From: Mesodorylaimus sp. YZB2_4
Taxonomy: Eukaryota > Nematoda > Enoplea > Dorylaimida > Dorylaimidae
Assembly: GCA_030248295.1 (NCBI GenBank)
Contig: JASANH010000220.1
Coordinates: 124,001 to 188,000 of the forward strand
Direction: 5' to 3'
DNA length: 64,000 bases
Positions 1 to 10,467 of this stretch are shown here, in pieces; the stretch's first letter is position 1; every line of letters starts with the position of its first letter. The notes beneath the pieces were generated by a model that searched no databases, was not told where the DNA came from, and saw only the letters and a program-made list of their open reading frames with translations. The translations under genes were made by a program, and so were the position numbers.

Positions 1-107
1 TGCCAGGCAAGACTTGATACTGATCGTATCTCAAAGTCAACCCAGTCAACAGGCATTCCGGACTGTGGTTTTATGCGATTTCTACGTAAGTAGATTATAT
101 CTCATTC

Positions 108-113
108 TTTATT
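108..113 (-). promoter_or_regulatory. Polyadenylation signal AATAAA for the GT92 gene
   Basis: The minus strand reads AATAAA about 50 bases past the GT92 stop codon, a normal spacing for a cleavage/polyadenylation signal. Confidence 0.5.
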
Positions 114-164
114 TACAATATTGAGCAATGATAAAAGGCACAATAATCTTGATAATGCGCCATT

Positions 165-1817
165 TCACAATTCACTTTTCGGTTCAATGCCCAGCCTTTT
201 CAATACTTCTTCTATTTTTGGTGCCACATAGGCGTCGTAGCGTGTCGCCGAATCGTCCGTCACTGTCCGTCCGTATAAATCAGGACACTCGTCCCTCGAT
301 TCGATCGGACAAACGGCTTTGTAGTGGTTTTTACGAGCCACATTTGCATCCACATACAACGTAGGTCTCAATGCCACCTTGTCAGTGCGGTGCTGCTTGT
401 GCAACGGGAAGTGGTTGAATACGGTGGCCACATTGCCAGTGTCCATGAAACTTTTGCCATACACGCCCGGAGGACTGACCTTACGCGAACGCTTATCGTG
501 GTTCAGAATGTGCATGTAGGAAGGCATAGCTCCTTCTTTTTGTCTCTGTACAGAAGTCAAATTGTCGAAGAAGAAGGCGTTGGCGATCGAGAATGCAGTC
601 CAGGTGGCATCGATGTCACGACCTTGATTTGCACTTCGCTTGACCTCGTCCAACATATCTTTCCAATCCTTATGTTTCAAAGGCACGACAAGCTCGTCCA
701 CGTCGACTATGAGCACATAGTCGTGGGTGCCTATATGCCGATACAGGCAATCATTGTAGGGTATAAGTTCGTGACGTCGTTTTTGTTGACGATTTCTTTT
801 AATAAATCGACTTCGATATAACGGGCTGTTCGGTGCGTGACCGGGTAACGTCAATGGAATGTGTTCCAGACGACCCGTCGAGGCGTAATGTTCGATTACA
901 TCTAGGACTCGAGGATGAACCGAGTACGTGTAAATGACTACTTTGTCGGCACCCACGTGAAAATTCAATTCTAACCATTCGACAAATCGAGCCGACAAAT
1001 CCTCTAAAAAGTCCATACCCTTCACACACACCGCTGTGTGCCGTTTCTTCTGGGCCTCTTCCGTGTCACCAATCTCGGTTGTATGACTCCGAACGCGCAG
1101 GAATGTGGATGGCGGTCGTTGATCGGCACAGAAATCACTGGTTACAAGTGACACGTGCTCGGGCACGTGGACAAGATACGATGTCAAAGGACAAGTGAAC
1201 AGGGCTGGCACATAGAATCGGTCTCTCGGGTCCCACGCCCTTTGCCATATTTCCCTGACCAGTGCTTTGACAACGACAAAATTCGAATCACCAGTCCATA
1301 GTTGACAATAGATATCCTCCCTTAATCGACGCCATATCATGCCTATCACCTGCACTGCACCAGATGCCTCCGGGAAGATGGCATTAGGTCTGTGGTCAAA
1401 AAAAGCCGAATACAAATAGATTTGAGTGGAAGCGGGAGTTACCACTTGCCACACGGCATTGTTCCAATGCACACTGGCGTTTTGTGGCTTCCAATTTCTA
1501 TTCCAAAATGAACTGCATCGTTTCACAATCAAGGGTAATTGTTCGTGGTCATCGGGCGGAGGGATTGGTTTAGCAGCCACGCGTTGCTTGTGCATGAAAT
1601 CAAATGCTTCCATGGCGATTGAAATGTCATTTTGGTATGATTCAGTGAACGAAAGGGAATCTGGGACCTGAGGGTCGTTGGGAGGGGTAAACTGGATGAT
1701 TAAGGCGATTGTGAGCAAGGTGTTCAAAAAGTAAAGGATGATGGGTTTTCGTTGATGGCCATCACATTTGACTAAAATCGATCGAAATCGTCGATAGTAG
1801 TAACGTAAGGAACGCAT
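165..1817 (-). CDS. Glycosyltransferase family 92 (DUF23) protein, type II membrane
   Basis: A single open exon of 550 codons. A short basic cytoplasmic tail is followed by one hydrophobic segment at about residues 24-43, the layout of a Golgi type II enzyme. The C-terminal half carries GT92 hallmarks: a stretch reading FVEWLELNFHVGADKVVIY, then YNDCLYRH, then an acidic VDVDELVVP motif at about residues 368-376 that plays the DxD metal/nucleotide-sugar role, then FFFDN and a late FNHFPLHK. Family members in worms and other invertebrates transfer galactose, for example onto core fucose of N-glycans; the acceptor here is unknown. The start was chosen because it precedes the membrane anchor. No intron is needed, which is unusual for this window. 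Family call firm, substrate unknown. Confidence 0.9.
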   Translation of the reverse strand: MRSLRYYYRRFRSILVKCDGHQRKPIILYFLNTLLTIALIIQFTPPNDPQVPDSLSFTESYQNDISIAMEAFDFMHKQRVAAKPIPPPDDHEQLPLIVKRCSSFWNRNWKPQNASVHWNNAVWQVVTPASTQIYLYSAFFDHRPNAIFPEASGAVQVIGMIWRRLREDIYCQLWTGDSNFVVVKALVREIWQRAWDPRDRFYVPALFTCPLTSYLVHVPEHVSLVTSDFCADQRPPSTFLRVRSHTTEIGDTEEAQKKRHTAVCVKGMDFLEDLSARFVEWLELNFHVGADKVVIYTYSVHPRVLDVIEHYASTGRLEHIPLTLPGHAPNSPLYRSRFIKRNRQQKRRHELIPYNDCLYRHIGTHDYVLIVDVDELVVPLKHKDWKDMLDEVKRSANQGRDIDATWTAFSIANAFFFDNLTSVQRQKEGAMPSYMHILNHDKRSRKVSPPGVYGKSFMDTGNVATVFNHFPLHKQHRTDKVALRPTLYVDANVARKNHYKAVCPIESRDECPDLYGRTVTDDSATRYDAYVAPKIEEVLKRLGIEPKSEL

Positions 1818-2824
1818 ATCAGGTTAGGTTTTTTTCTGGTGTCATCAATAATAGCCCTGCCAAATGGGACGCCGAGGAAATCGAGTCAACCTCAATTTCA
1901 AACCTCGACTCTTGCATTCCCGTGTTTACATTCGCGCCTGCCTCGCTGGCCTACGCCTTACTGTGTGGGTATATCCAACAACACGTTCGAAGGTTCGCTG
2001 TCGCGAATAACAGCCTGCACATTTGAAGGTCGTTGGAGTCGGGAGGATAGAATAGATGAGATGAGTGCATCGTGCTGGAGAAGAAACGACAGACGAGGTC
2101 ACAAGGGATCGTATGCTATGGACTGCCTCCCTTCATGCGTGCGGACCGTGTCGTACCTGCTCCAGGAATCTTGAGTGGGGCACATGTGTACAACAAGAAA
2201 GTGAAGACATGTGGGCATACAGTAAGTGCTAGAGCATGAGGTTAAAAATACCTTTGCAGTATAAGCGAGACATGTTTCGGTTGTTGCACTTTTGGTGGCG
2301 CTGCATGCTAGGCCGTGGGTGACTCATCTGGCACTAAACAAGTGCTCCGGATGATGCGAAACCAACGAAAGAAACCATTCGTAATGCTGAGTTCGGTGGA
2401 GACACCGAAGCCATACGGCGTGCCTTTTTCCAATTACCTCTCAGCGCACAGTCGTCGTATCTGTGTCCGTATTTAAGCATGAAATTGTTCAGTTACGATG
2501 AGCAGTAGACGTGGGGGTGGGGATCTCTTAAGTTTCCAGTGTCCAGTCTAGAATGACCTCCTCCCAGTTCCACCATGACACTGACAAGCTTGACAAATGG
2601 TAAATCCTGGGTGTTCGAATACTGCTCAAGACTCAAGTTTTTTGCACATATTTCTGGACGCTGACAGGCGGTAGCCCAAAAAGTAGTAGTAAAAAACCTT
2701 TAACACAATTTTGAAATCTACAAGCTAGTCAAGTCATGACAGTTTTCACTTGTCAATTTACTGGCTATTGGCAAAATGAACTCCGCTCTATAGCCGCAGT
2801 CAAAAAGTTAGTGTTTTGTTGCAG
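1818..2824. other. Intergenic gap upstream of the NOSTRIN-like exons; no F-BAR exons seen
   Basis: This kilobase separates the GT92 start codon from the first recognisable exon of the SH3 gene. I looked here for coding sequence resembling an F-BAR domain (about 250 residues expected) and saw none on the plus strand. The open frames present lack heptad or F-BAR-like composition. The gap probably holds the GT92 promoter. Confidence 0.5.
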
Positions 2825-4630
2825 GCCGAGGATTTCAGCAATCCGATGGACTCAGAGAGACGGAAAGAAACTTTGACGCGGTATTTGGGAATGTTCGAAA
2901 AGGACTTGGAACGAGAGCAACGAGGAAAACCTAGTAAGTGAAAATTAGGGGAGGAGAGTATGCTCTCATGTCCTGTCATGTCATACTTAATCCATAGCCA
3001 AGCACTGCACTGCGCACTCGAGGGGTGAGGAACACATATTTGACAATCATTTTTTACCCAGGCGGGAGTCGAACCCTCCCCTGTAAAAGCGCGCCCAGCG
3101 TGAGCGGCAGACGCCTTAATGCTAGGCCGCTGGTTCTTAACTGGTCTGCTCACATTGGCCTCGTTCCTACTTCACCTGGGGTCCTTTTCCGTTTCCTTGC
3201 TTTAGGCATACAGAGCACTAAACATGCTCGAAAGTGCAGACTACCAGCAGTTGTCTTATTTTGTCCCTACGTATTTCGCTCATTTTTAGGCGTCGACCAG
3301 CTGTCCACTTTGTACGAGGAGTACCCTCTATTCAGCGATATTCAGACTAAAATGACTTTAAAGGACAAAGTCACGGATGTAAGCACTAGCTTGTCACTAC
3401 GAGGGGCAGGACTACATGGGATCTCACTTGTTTTAGCGACTGGCCATAATGAACTTTGCCGACTACCACATCTACAAGATACGTTGCTCGCTGGCATCGC
3501 TGGACCGCCCGCCCCTGAGTACACTGCCAATGAACGCCCACAAACTGAACAAATACGAGAACAAATTGAAGGACAAGGCAGTAAGTTCCTGCGTGTGTTC
3601 TCTGGTTTCAATTCACGAGCCAAGCCCTGACGCCATTTTCGCATAAATTTTACCACTCCACATCAACAGTTGCAGGCATGCAGGAAATTCAGAGTGCAAG
3701 TTTTTTCAGCGTTGTGGACCCTGCCCATCTGGGCCTGTATTACTGGAGGGAATGACCGGGGGGGGGGGGGGGGGGGTTTTGCCCACGTCATCAATCCAGG
3801 GCAGGTCTCCGAATCTCTAGACCTAGTCCATGATCTGCCTGCTCCGTGCAGAGGATGATTGCCGGAAGACCCTCTACTGTATGACTGCAGGAAGCACTCA
3901 GGGAAATGGAATGTCGAGCAGGGCTGGAAAATCTTACGGGCATTCCTTCTTTCAGGGTCTTCGTCAAACGCTTCTACGAATTCCACTCCCGGATGCCCGC
4001 AACGCAGTGCCGTCCCAAAGACGACCGAGTCTTTACACGATGAGCCATTACGAGAAACGGCAAGCGGGAGATGGACAAAGTCCACCCAGGAAACAGGTGG
4101 ACGACGGCATCAGCGAATCGCGTCAGTGACTACGCCCATATTCTCAGTCAGCCATTCCCCAATTATGTTTTTTTTTCAGCTTATGAGAACTTGGATACGG
4201 AAAGCAGTATCGACAGCTTCTCAGAGGCATCCTCGACTAAAACCGATACGTGTCAAGCACTTTACGATTTCGAGCCGCAACAAGAGGATCAGCTCGCCAT
4301 TTATGCAGGTAAGGGGCCCATACCATGCCATATTTTACTCGTACCCAAGCACTTACATGCACTCAAACGGGTAATACACACAAAGGAAAAACGGGTAAGG
4401 CCGGGTACGAGTACAGCCAGCCAGGACAAGTAAGGCTCAGGGCCCAGCCAAGGGTCAGGGGACCCCGGATCTATCCATCCGCGTTTACTTCCAACCGCCT
4501 GCACCACAAGTTTCTTGCTGTTCCAGGTGATATCATTCGGATAACAGAGAAGACGACGAACGAGTGGTGGCAAGGCGAGCTGCTCGGCCGTGTTGGACTT
4601 TTCCCAGCGAACTATGTAAAAGAACTGTGA
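2825..4630 (+). CDS. NOSTRIN-like F-BAR/SH3 adaptor, 3' part only
   Basis: Readable exons: 2825-2933, 3290-3378, 3437-3580, a doubtful one at about 3956-4096, then 4180-4308 and 4527-4630. The first three give the helical region after the F-BAR domain of NOSTRIN, with FSNPMDSERRKETL, then GVDQLSTLYEEYPLFSD, then RLAIMNFADYHIYKI. The last two encode a complete C-terminal SH3 domain (ALYDFEPQQEDQLAIY, then EWWQGEL and GLFPANYV) ending shortly after. NOSTRIN proteins bind membranes with F-BAR and recruit dynamin, N-WASP or nitric-oxide synthase through SH3. The doubtful exon does not join the next in frame, so its limits are wrong or it is not an exon. The F-BAR half is not visible upstream, so this may be a truncated copy. 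It converges on the cardiolipin synthase gene 341 bases away. Confidence 0.7.
2985..3135 (-). repeat. tRNA-derived SINE, family A (copy 1)
   Basis: Read on the minus strand this has a tRNA-like head with a box-B-like GGGTTCGACTCCCGCC, followed by a TAAAAAATGATTGTCAAA block and a GAGTGCGC end. It lies in the first visible intron of the NOSTRIN-like gene. It shares this layout with copies near 25.1 and 45.4 kb. Confidence 0.7.
3757..3776 (+). repeat. Poly-G run
   Basis: A nearly unbroken run of about 18 G residues inside an intron of the NOSTRIN-like gene. It could form a quadruplex, and its length is prone to sequencing error. Confidence 0.8.
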
Positions 4631-4971
4631 GCCCTATTTTCAAGGTTTTGTAAATCGTGAACTTGAACGCTATGCAAGTATTTTTACGAGTGCGTGTATA
4701 TATCGCTTTATCAATTGGAAATTATGTTCTTCTGCACCAGACGTTAGTTGCCCGATGCATCACACGATTTCAAGCAAGCACTGATAAGACCAGATAACGC
4801 ACAGTCGAAAAGCACCCTACAACAAGTTATCCTTTGCCCGATTCTCGTTTTGTTCTCTTCTTTAGGACTTCGTAAGTGTCTTTGGCGAATACGTAACTCA
4901 GGCCTGATGCTATTGTTGTACCTGCCGTCAAGTACCTGAAGCAAAGGGAGGGTCAGTTCCGTCACCGTCGT

Positions 4972-6375
4972 TTAGTAGATGATGTTTGGAGGAACTTTGC
5001 TAAAGGCTAGCCAATCTCCAAACAATGACACCATGCACACATACCAAAGTCCGAGCAGCGCTAGATGATTGACGTATTCGAACACTGGGGCCGCCAAACT
5101 TAATCCGACCATGGACAGTTGCACGCCAGTGTTAAACTGAAAAGAGATAGCGATGGCTCGTTCATTAGGAGGGAGACAGAGAAGGGATTAATTGTTGGAC
5201 AGAACCTGGGGTCTGTCAGTTGTTTTTTCTTTTTAAAATTTTTCGGGTTGGGCCCTGTGCCGCCTCAGTTTCCCCAGGGGACTTCCAACCCGTTTGTCTT
5301 ATAGCCAGCCAGTAGTCTTGAGGCTGTGAGGTGGCTAGCTCTCACGGCAGGTTCCCTCTGTGCGTCTCCACTAGGAGCACCTACAATAAGGGCATCCTGT
5401 GACAGCGCCAGTGTCCCAGGATGATACTGGGCGAGAAGAAAGGCTCCTCCCCGAATGGTGTTCCAGAACCAGTTGCCTCATTCTCTACTCGTTTGGCCAC
5501 TCGACGGTACCGGGTGAGTAGTCCAGAGCCAGGTGTGCCAGGCCAGCGACGGACTTACTAAATCGCCATCGACCAGTTCCCACTCTGAGACTGACGTGAC
5601 AGACGTCAGAGGTGCGAATACTAAAAAATACTTCTCAGATAATACGCAAACCCCCTTTACTCACCTTGCTGATTCCAGTTGGCTTTAATCTGACTGATGG
5701 GGCTGTGATATCGAAATATTTTGCCAAGGTTCTCGGTGGCTCCAAGCTGATATAACGCATGACGAATCCAGCAGTGACCAAACCCAAATCACGGCCCACG
5801 ATCAATACTGTCAGCGGCACTGAAAAATACGGGCTTAAGTTTGTTTATGCAGGGAGGATAGAGACAGATACTCACAAGGAATCAAGCCGACGTACGTTAG
5901 TGATAAGACCAATACGCTAATAAGAATCTTATCGGCCATTGGATCCAAGGCACTGCCGAGAACAGACTGCTGACCAGGAAATGAACGAGCGATCCAGCCA
6001 TCCATCTTAAAAGCAGGAGACTGTCAAGGGATTGTGGTCGACGTAATGCGACTCTGCCAAGGAGCTGTGGCAGCTATCAAAGTTCGCAAACAGGACAACC
6101 AGGCCAGTTGACTACACGGCCTAACAATAAAGGCTCAGTCCAGAAGTCTTTTGAGCAAGCAGCTGGGAGGTGAGAAAGACCCTACAGCAGGGGTAGATGC
6201 CAGCCACATAAGCCACGCCGCTGGCAACTTCACTTACCAAATCTGTGATGGCTGCATAGGCGAATATCGCCAACCCGAAATTGTAGTTTCCATTCACAAC
6301 GAAATATCCCAGCAATGGTGACAATGCAATGCGACTAATGCACAAGGCATTCGGGATGGTGAAGACGTTTTCTTT
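4972..6375 (-). CDS. CRLS1: Cardiolipin synthase (CDP-alcohol phosphatidyltransferase)
   Basis: Four exons: 6375-6238, 6005-5876, 5819-5665 and 5136-4972, all in frame (195 codons before the stop). It joins CDP-diacylglycerol and phosphatidylglycerol to make cardiolipin in the inner mitochondrial membrane. The CDP-alcohol phosphatidyltransferase signature spans the first intron: TDL, then MDGWIAR, nine residues, then GSALDPMAD, giving D-x2-DG-x2-AR-x9-G-x3-D-x3-D. Further family marks are [17 protein letters not shown] and RLKPTGISK, with several membrane helices. The protein is short: no mitochondrial targeting sequence is visible. Either translation starts at the ATG at 6399 just upstream, or a 5' exon lies beyond 6.4 kb. 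One acceptor is AAG rather than CAG/TAG. The last intron (5137-5664) holds a repeat. Confidence 0.88.
5290..5545 (-). repeat. Dispersed repeat in the last CRLS1 intron, related to the 63.4-63.7 kb SINE
   Basis: Reverse-complemented, the part at 5325-5400 matches 63605-63680 closely: both read GGTGCTCC, then a CAGAGGGAACC-like or CAGGGAACC block, then TGCCGTGAGAGCT. The remainder (5460-5545) resembles the copies at 45.9 and 60.7 kb around a CCACTCG..GGGTGAGT core, but more weakly. Confidence 0.6.
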
Positions 6376-6484
6376 CTGAAAAGCAAATAAGTGACGCATA
6401 CATTTGGTAGCGCAGGGACCGCTTCCTGTAAAGCAGTACGTTCACATGGCCACCGCTTGCTGGTGCGAAATAGACCTGGAACTC

Positions 6485-6810
6485 TCCAAGCATCGACTGA
6501 TCCTATCATAGGCCTGGATCCCGACCCTTTTTTTGACCCATCCCAGTCGCTCCAGGCGAGGGCCGATTTTTGACCCTTTTCCCGCAGGCCAGGGAGATCG
6601 TTCAGTTGATCCTATCTTGCCATCGACTAGTGTCAATCCGGGGTGCATGCCGGGCAAGAGCGTTGCGATGTCGGAGGGGGTAACCATAAACCTGTCCGTG
6701 CCCTGTGAGCGCCTCCCGCTCCATAACGCCCCACCTCGCTTATCGATATAGGATGAAGGCCAGCATCGACCGATGCACCGATCCGGCCGAACTGATCCGC
6801 TGATCCAGGG
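6485..6810 (-). repeat. Degenerate SINE-like unit flanked by GATC-rich sequence
   Basis: On the minus strand it opens with GGATCGGTGCATCGGTCGAT and closes with GGATCAGTCGATGCTTGG, flanks shared with units at 7.5 and 7.88 kb. The interior has weak tRNA-like character around 6600-6660. It is probably an old element carrying (GATCSG)n tails. Confidence 0.4.
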
Positions 6811-6821
6811 GTTCATTCATG

Positions 6822-6985
6822 TTCATGTTCATGTTTTACCACATCACCAAACGCTTATGCGCACTCGAGGGTGAAGGGACACATTTTACACGAAATGATT
6901 TACCAGCCCGCGAGTCGAACACTCGCCCGTAACTGCGCACCTGGCGTGAGAGGCAGACGCCTAACCCACCAGGCCACGAGGCCGG
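6822..6985 (-). repeat. tRNA-derived SINE, family A (copy 2)
   Basis: On the minus strand a tRNA-like head (a box A-like part near GGTGGGTTAGGCGTCTGCC and a box B-like GAGTGTTCGACTCGCGG) leads to a CGTGTAAAATGTGTCCCTTC body. It is nearly identical over about 160 bases to the copy at 28.92-29.09 kb. Confidence 0.8.
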
Positions 6986-7494
6986 TCCACCGACTGCTGG
7001 ATCGGCCGGATCGGCAACTAAAATTTTTTGCGCTTTATCTCCTGGAAAATGATAAAGTGTGGCATGCTATGATGAGAAAGTTGCGTTTTTTCTCTCAAAT
7101 CAGCATTTAATCGAATCTTTAGGCGCCGGTTAGCTCTCCCGTGTCTTTGGAGTGGTGTGAGAGAGTTACAGCGAAGAAACAGGGCAGGTTAATGAGTGTC
7201 GCGACTCTCGCGAGAATGACCTTTCCTTCTTCTTATCGAATCATCACATCATTTTCAACTCAGTAACCTTTCTCACTCCTTTCTTACATTCTAGCGCACT
7301 CTCTGCTTCTAACCCGAACAGATTTCTTTTCCTATCCACATTCCACTCTCTTCGGCGATTCTGTGCCTATTAGCTGTAGAATGAAATTTTAGTGTGCAGT
7401 GATGACTGGCGAAATTCAGCTGTGTTCTCTTCTGTAGGGAAACATCGCTACAGTGCGGACTCAGTGCCAAAGACGTCATTCCCACCAATATTGT

Positions 7495-7735
7495 ACTTTC
7501 AGAAGCGGATCGGACGGGATCGGGCCGATCCAGACCCTGGATCGGATCGGTCGATGCTGGGATAAATGGGCGAGTCGCCCATCCCTGGCGTGCAAGACGC
7601 AGAGAACTTCGGAAGTTCTCAGACGGCCAGAGTTGAACCCAGGCCACAGAGCTGGGCACGCGCCTTTCACCCTTACACCACGAGGGATGCTGGATCCTGA
7701 TTCTGATCCGATCCGATTCCAAATATAAAATATAC
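7495..7735 (-). repeat. tRNA-derived SINE with GATCCG tail, family B
   Basis: Minus strand: TCCCTCGTGGTGTAAGGGTG (box A type), about 30 bases, then GGCCTGGGTTCAACTCTGGC (box B type), then a unique body and a tail of degenerate GATCCG repeats (7498-7560). Both sides carry the GATC-rich repeat. The intact internal promoter boxes mark a tRNA-derived retroposon rather than a tRNA gene: no acceptor stem or plausible anticodon arm can be folded. Confidence 0.65.
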
Positions 7736-7854
7736 ACGGGGATGACCCACGCACCCCGCCCTCACCGATCTCTGTTTATTGGTTGTCAACTGCCACTCCA
7801 GAGGACACAGGGGAACTAACCAGCGCCTACACTACGTACACACCATCTTTTCTT

Positions 7855-7905
7855 AGCAGATAATTGCTGATCGACCCCTCGGATCAGCGGATCGGTCGAT
7901 GCTAA
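7855..7905. repeat. GATCGG-rich repeat fragment
   Basis: It contains CGGATCAGCGGATCGGTCGA and a following TGCT, the same end sequence as the SINE at 7.5 kb. It is probably a truncated tail of the same family. Confidence 0.4.
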
Positions 7906-8079
7906 AGGACTGTGCTGCAGTAGTGACCTGTACCTCACGAAGCTTCCAAGCCAAGATACATAAATCAAGATAAACAAGGGTATGTACAGCAGTGAGAAGA
8001 GAGAATGCCCGCCTATCTTTATGTAATTTGGCCTACGTAGTGTAATAGATCACTACTATATGACAGGTTGAGCGATTAG

Positions 8080-8348
8080 CGTTCGATCGGGATCCCGGTC
8101 CCGATCCCGATCCCGGTCGGGATTCCCCCCCCCACCCGACCCAAAATGGGGCAAATTTTCAGGGGGGGGGATACTCCATCCACACCCTCTTCTTTTTCTC
8201 CTTTTTTTCCCCCCCCTCCTCCCCCCCCTCTCCCCCCCCATAAAACAAAAGAGTTTTTTTTCTTTTTTTCTTTTTTTCTTCTTTTAATTCAAAAATCAAA
8301 AATTTTCTCTCTCCCCCCCCCCCCCTCCCCCCCCCCACCCCCCCACTG
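8080..8348. repeat. (GATCCC)n and long polypyrimidine low-complexity tract
   Basis: About 40 bases of GATCCC/GGTCCC hexamer repeat are followed by roughly 190 bases made almost wholly of C and T runs (with one G run and one A-rich patch). Open frames here code only for homopolymers and are not genes. Confidence 0.85.
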
Positions 8349-9270
8349 AGCGATGTACAGTACCTACCCCCAACCCAGTTCCGAATTCGTCCAACACAGT
8401 CCTCTAACATATGGTGTATGGCCTGTCATATTTCCTCCGCCTTTTCCTCCCCTAGCCCTTCTGCCACGATCGTCTTTTCCCGCCATTTTCAGGACAGGGA
8501 CGCTGAACATGAGGTGGACGATGGACGAATGGTTCACTTACCATGAGATCATCCGACTTCACAAACGGTTCCCGTCTCGCGTTCGGTCTTAGACTGTCAA
8601 TTGGATCGATTTCACTGGCGGACCGTGAGTGTTCTTCGTTTTTTCGAAGCCCTGGATTGTCTTTCGAAGTGCCATTGGATGAAGTCGCCTTGAAGCAGCT
8701 TGCGAAGGAATTGGGCGAGAAGACTCGAAAGGTAGTGCTCGAATGGCGACCACACGGACGACAAAGGACACAAACTCGTGAAGACAGCATGTTTGCAAGC
8801 ATCTGTTGGCTTTGTTTTAGTTCTAACAGGCGACTCCCCGGACGTCTGTAGCGAGCCCATCGTATCGGATTTCGTAAGCAGCGCGACCCGCAATCCAAAA
8901 GCGCGCCAAATTTGAAATAGGACATCATTGTAGGTCTGATGTTTCTCTGCAGCAGAGCCCCACCGTCCGCTCTGCTGGCGTTCGTGCCATGTCGGCAATA
9001 CTTGATATGAGGTATCCATGCCCTCGCAAAGGCCGAGGGTCGGCGAAGGCAAGTGACTCACTCATGATGACTTGCAGATCTTATCAGTGCAGAGTACAGT
9101 GACCACTCGGAACTGTCGATCGCCGAATAAGCACCCCTGCCCACCCAGTGGCTGTATTTCCTGTGGCCTTCCACGACATCCAAGAACGCGATTCATAAGC
9201 AAGCGATAGAAACAGCAAGAGCAACATGCGCACTCTGGATCATGGGACCGAAATCACTTGAACACGTCTT
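8349..9270. other. Unassigned region between repeats and the first kinase
   Basis: Both strands have open frames of 100-160 codons here. None shows a recognisable domain, and possible splice sites (a donor at 8627 plus, a donor near 8543 minus) cannot be joined into a convincing model. One plus-strand stretch at about 8660-8730, reading LSFEVPLDEVALKQLAKEL, looks codon-like but stays unassigned. Confidence 0.3.
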
Positions 9271-10467
9271 TCATTCCATCAAATGACCGCATCGTCCACC
9301 GGGCTCCCAGTCCAACAGCTCACCGTCTTTGTTGGGTCGTCGTCGGCGTTCTTCGACCTGTCCCAGCAAAAGCAACAGCAAGTCGTAGTCTGGATCGGCG
9401 TAGAAACTGAGCGAGTTGATGTGCGCGTGTATTTTCATGAATTCGGAGGGGCAGTTTTGCATCAGCAGCGTCGGCTTCTCATTCAAGCGAGCTTTGGCGT
9501 TTCCAATTCGGGCCACTTGCTCTTGCATCGGCAAGCCACGGCACTAATACAAAAGAAAACAGATATATGCATGTTTCAGGCGACGAATAGCCGCTAGATC
9601 GTACCTGAGTCAAAATTTGCTGCCATCCGAGCGCACCAGTGATCATTTCGATGATCATGTACAACCAAGACCACAGGTCGTCTCGTCGGCACATTTCGTC
9701 CCCTCGATGGCAAGCCAACGCGGCGTATCGTAGCGTTCCTTTGAAACCCGTCTTTTCTCGGGGCCGTCGCATGCGCCCATCGTCGTGACGGTAGAAGCGA
9801 CAAAGACCGAACTGAAAACGAAGCAGATAAAATAAAATCAATTGTAAATGACGACTACTTACGTCGAGGAGGAACAAAGCCCTGTAATCTGGAGGCCGAC
9901 CGATAGCGATGTTGCCGGGCTTGATGTCACGATGCAGGTAGCTGAAAACGAATCTATCAGCCTTATTTCAGCGCTGAAATCAACCGTACTTACTCGACGT
10001 CGTGTAAGGTGCGTACAGCTTCGAGGCTATTGATCGCGACGTGCATGGTCGATCTGGACGCGAACTTACCCCCGCATCGTCGTTTGAGATCGAACAAGCT
10101 CCTTCCGACCAACGTCATGACCAAGAAGTGGTAGGTGGGCATTTCGTCTTTCATTTCCAATGAGCAAAAATGCTGACGGCCTTCCTCGGACGCTCGATCT
10201 CGAATGCGCTCCAAAATGTGCCCGTCCATTCTCAGCACTCTTTCTGATGGCGGCGCTGCTTTTGATTCTACCTGCGGTATAGAAAGGACTGGTCATAGCT
10301 TCAATGAAGACTATTTTCTGGGCACATACCTTTAGCGCTCTTCTTTTCTCAGGCTCTTGCATGTCGGCCACTTCGTATACGGCACCAAAACCTCCCTCGC
10401 CGACCAGTCGCACCACTTTCCAGCGATTTTTGACCACCTCGTCAATCTCCAACCGTTGCAACGGCAT
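9271..10467 (-). CDS. TTBK/CK1-like protein kinase, intact
   Basis: Five exons: 10467-10330, 10271-9994, 9941-9863, 9811-9605 and 9543-9271, giving 324 residues in frame. The domain opens with RWKVVRLVGEGGFGAVYEV (P-loop). It then has ALKVESK (catalytic Lys at residue 46), YLHRDIKPGN (HRD and the Mg-binding Asn), LDFGLCR (DFG) and GFKGTLRYA, the basic P+1 loop typical of CK1/TTBK. It ends with a family-like C-terminal part containing PDYDLLLLLL and LLDWEPGG. TTBK-like kinases phosphorylate microtubule and ciliary proteins; the substrate here is unknown. All catalytic residues are present. It is divergent from the other two kinases in the window, for example CRRDDLW instead of GRHDDLW. Confidence 0.85.

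Noticed and set aside
324-821. 165-codon plus-strand open frame
   Set aside because: It is the antisense of the GT92 catalytic region; the minus strand carries clear family motifs.
3025-3630. 201-codon open frame across SINE copy 1 and NOSTRIN introns
   Set aside because: It crosses a SINE and supported splice sites and has no domain in this frame.
8146-8349. Open frames rich in Pro, Phe or Gly/Lys
   Set aside because: They only translate the polypyrimidine tract.
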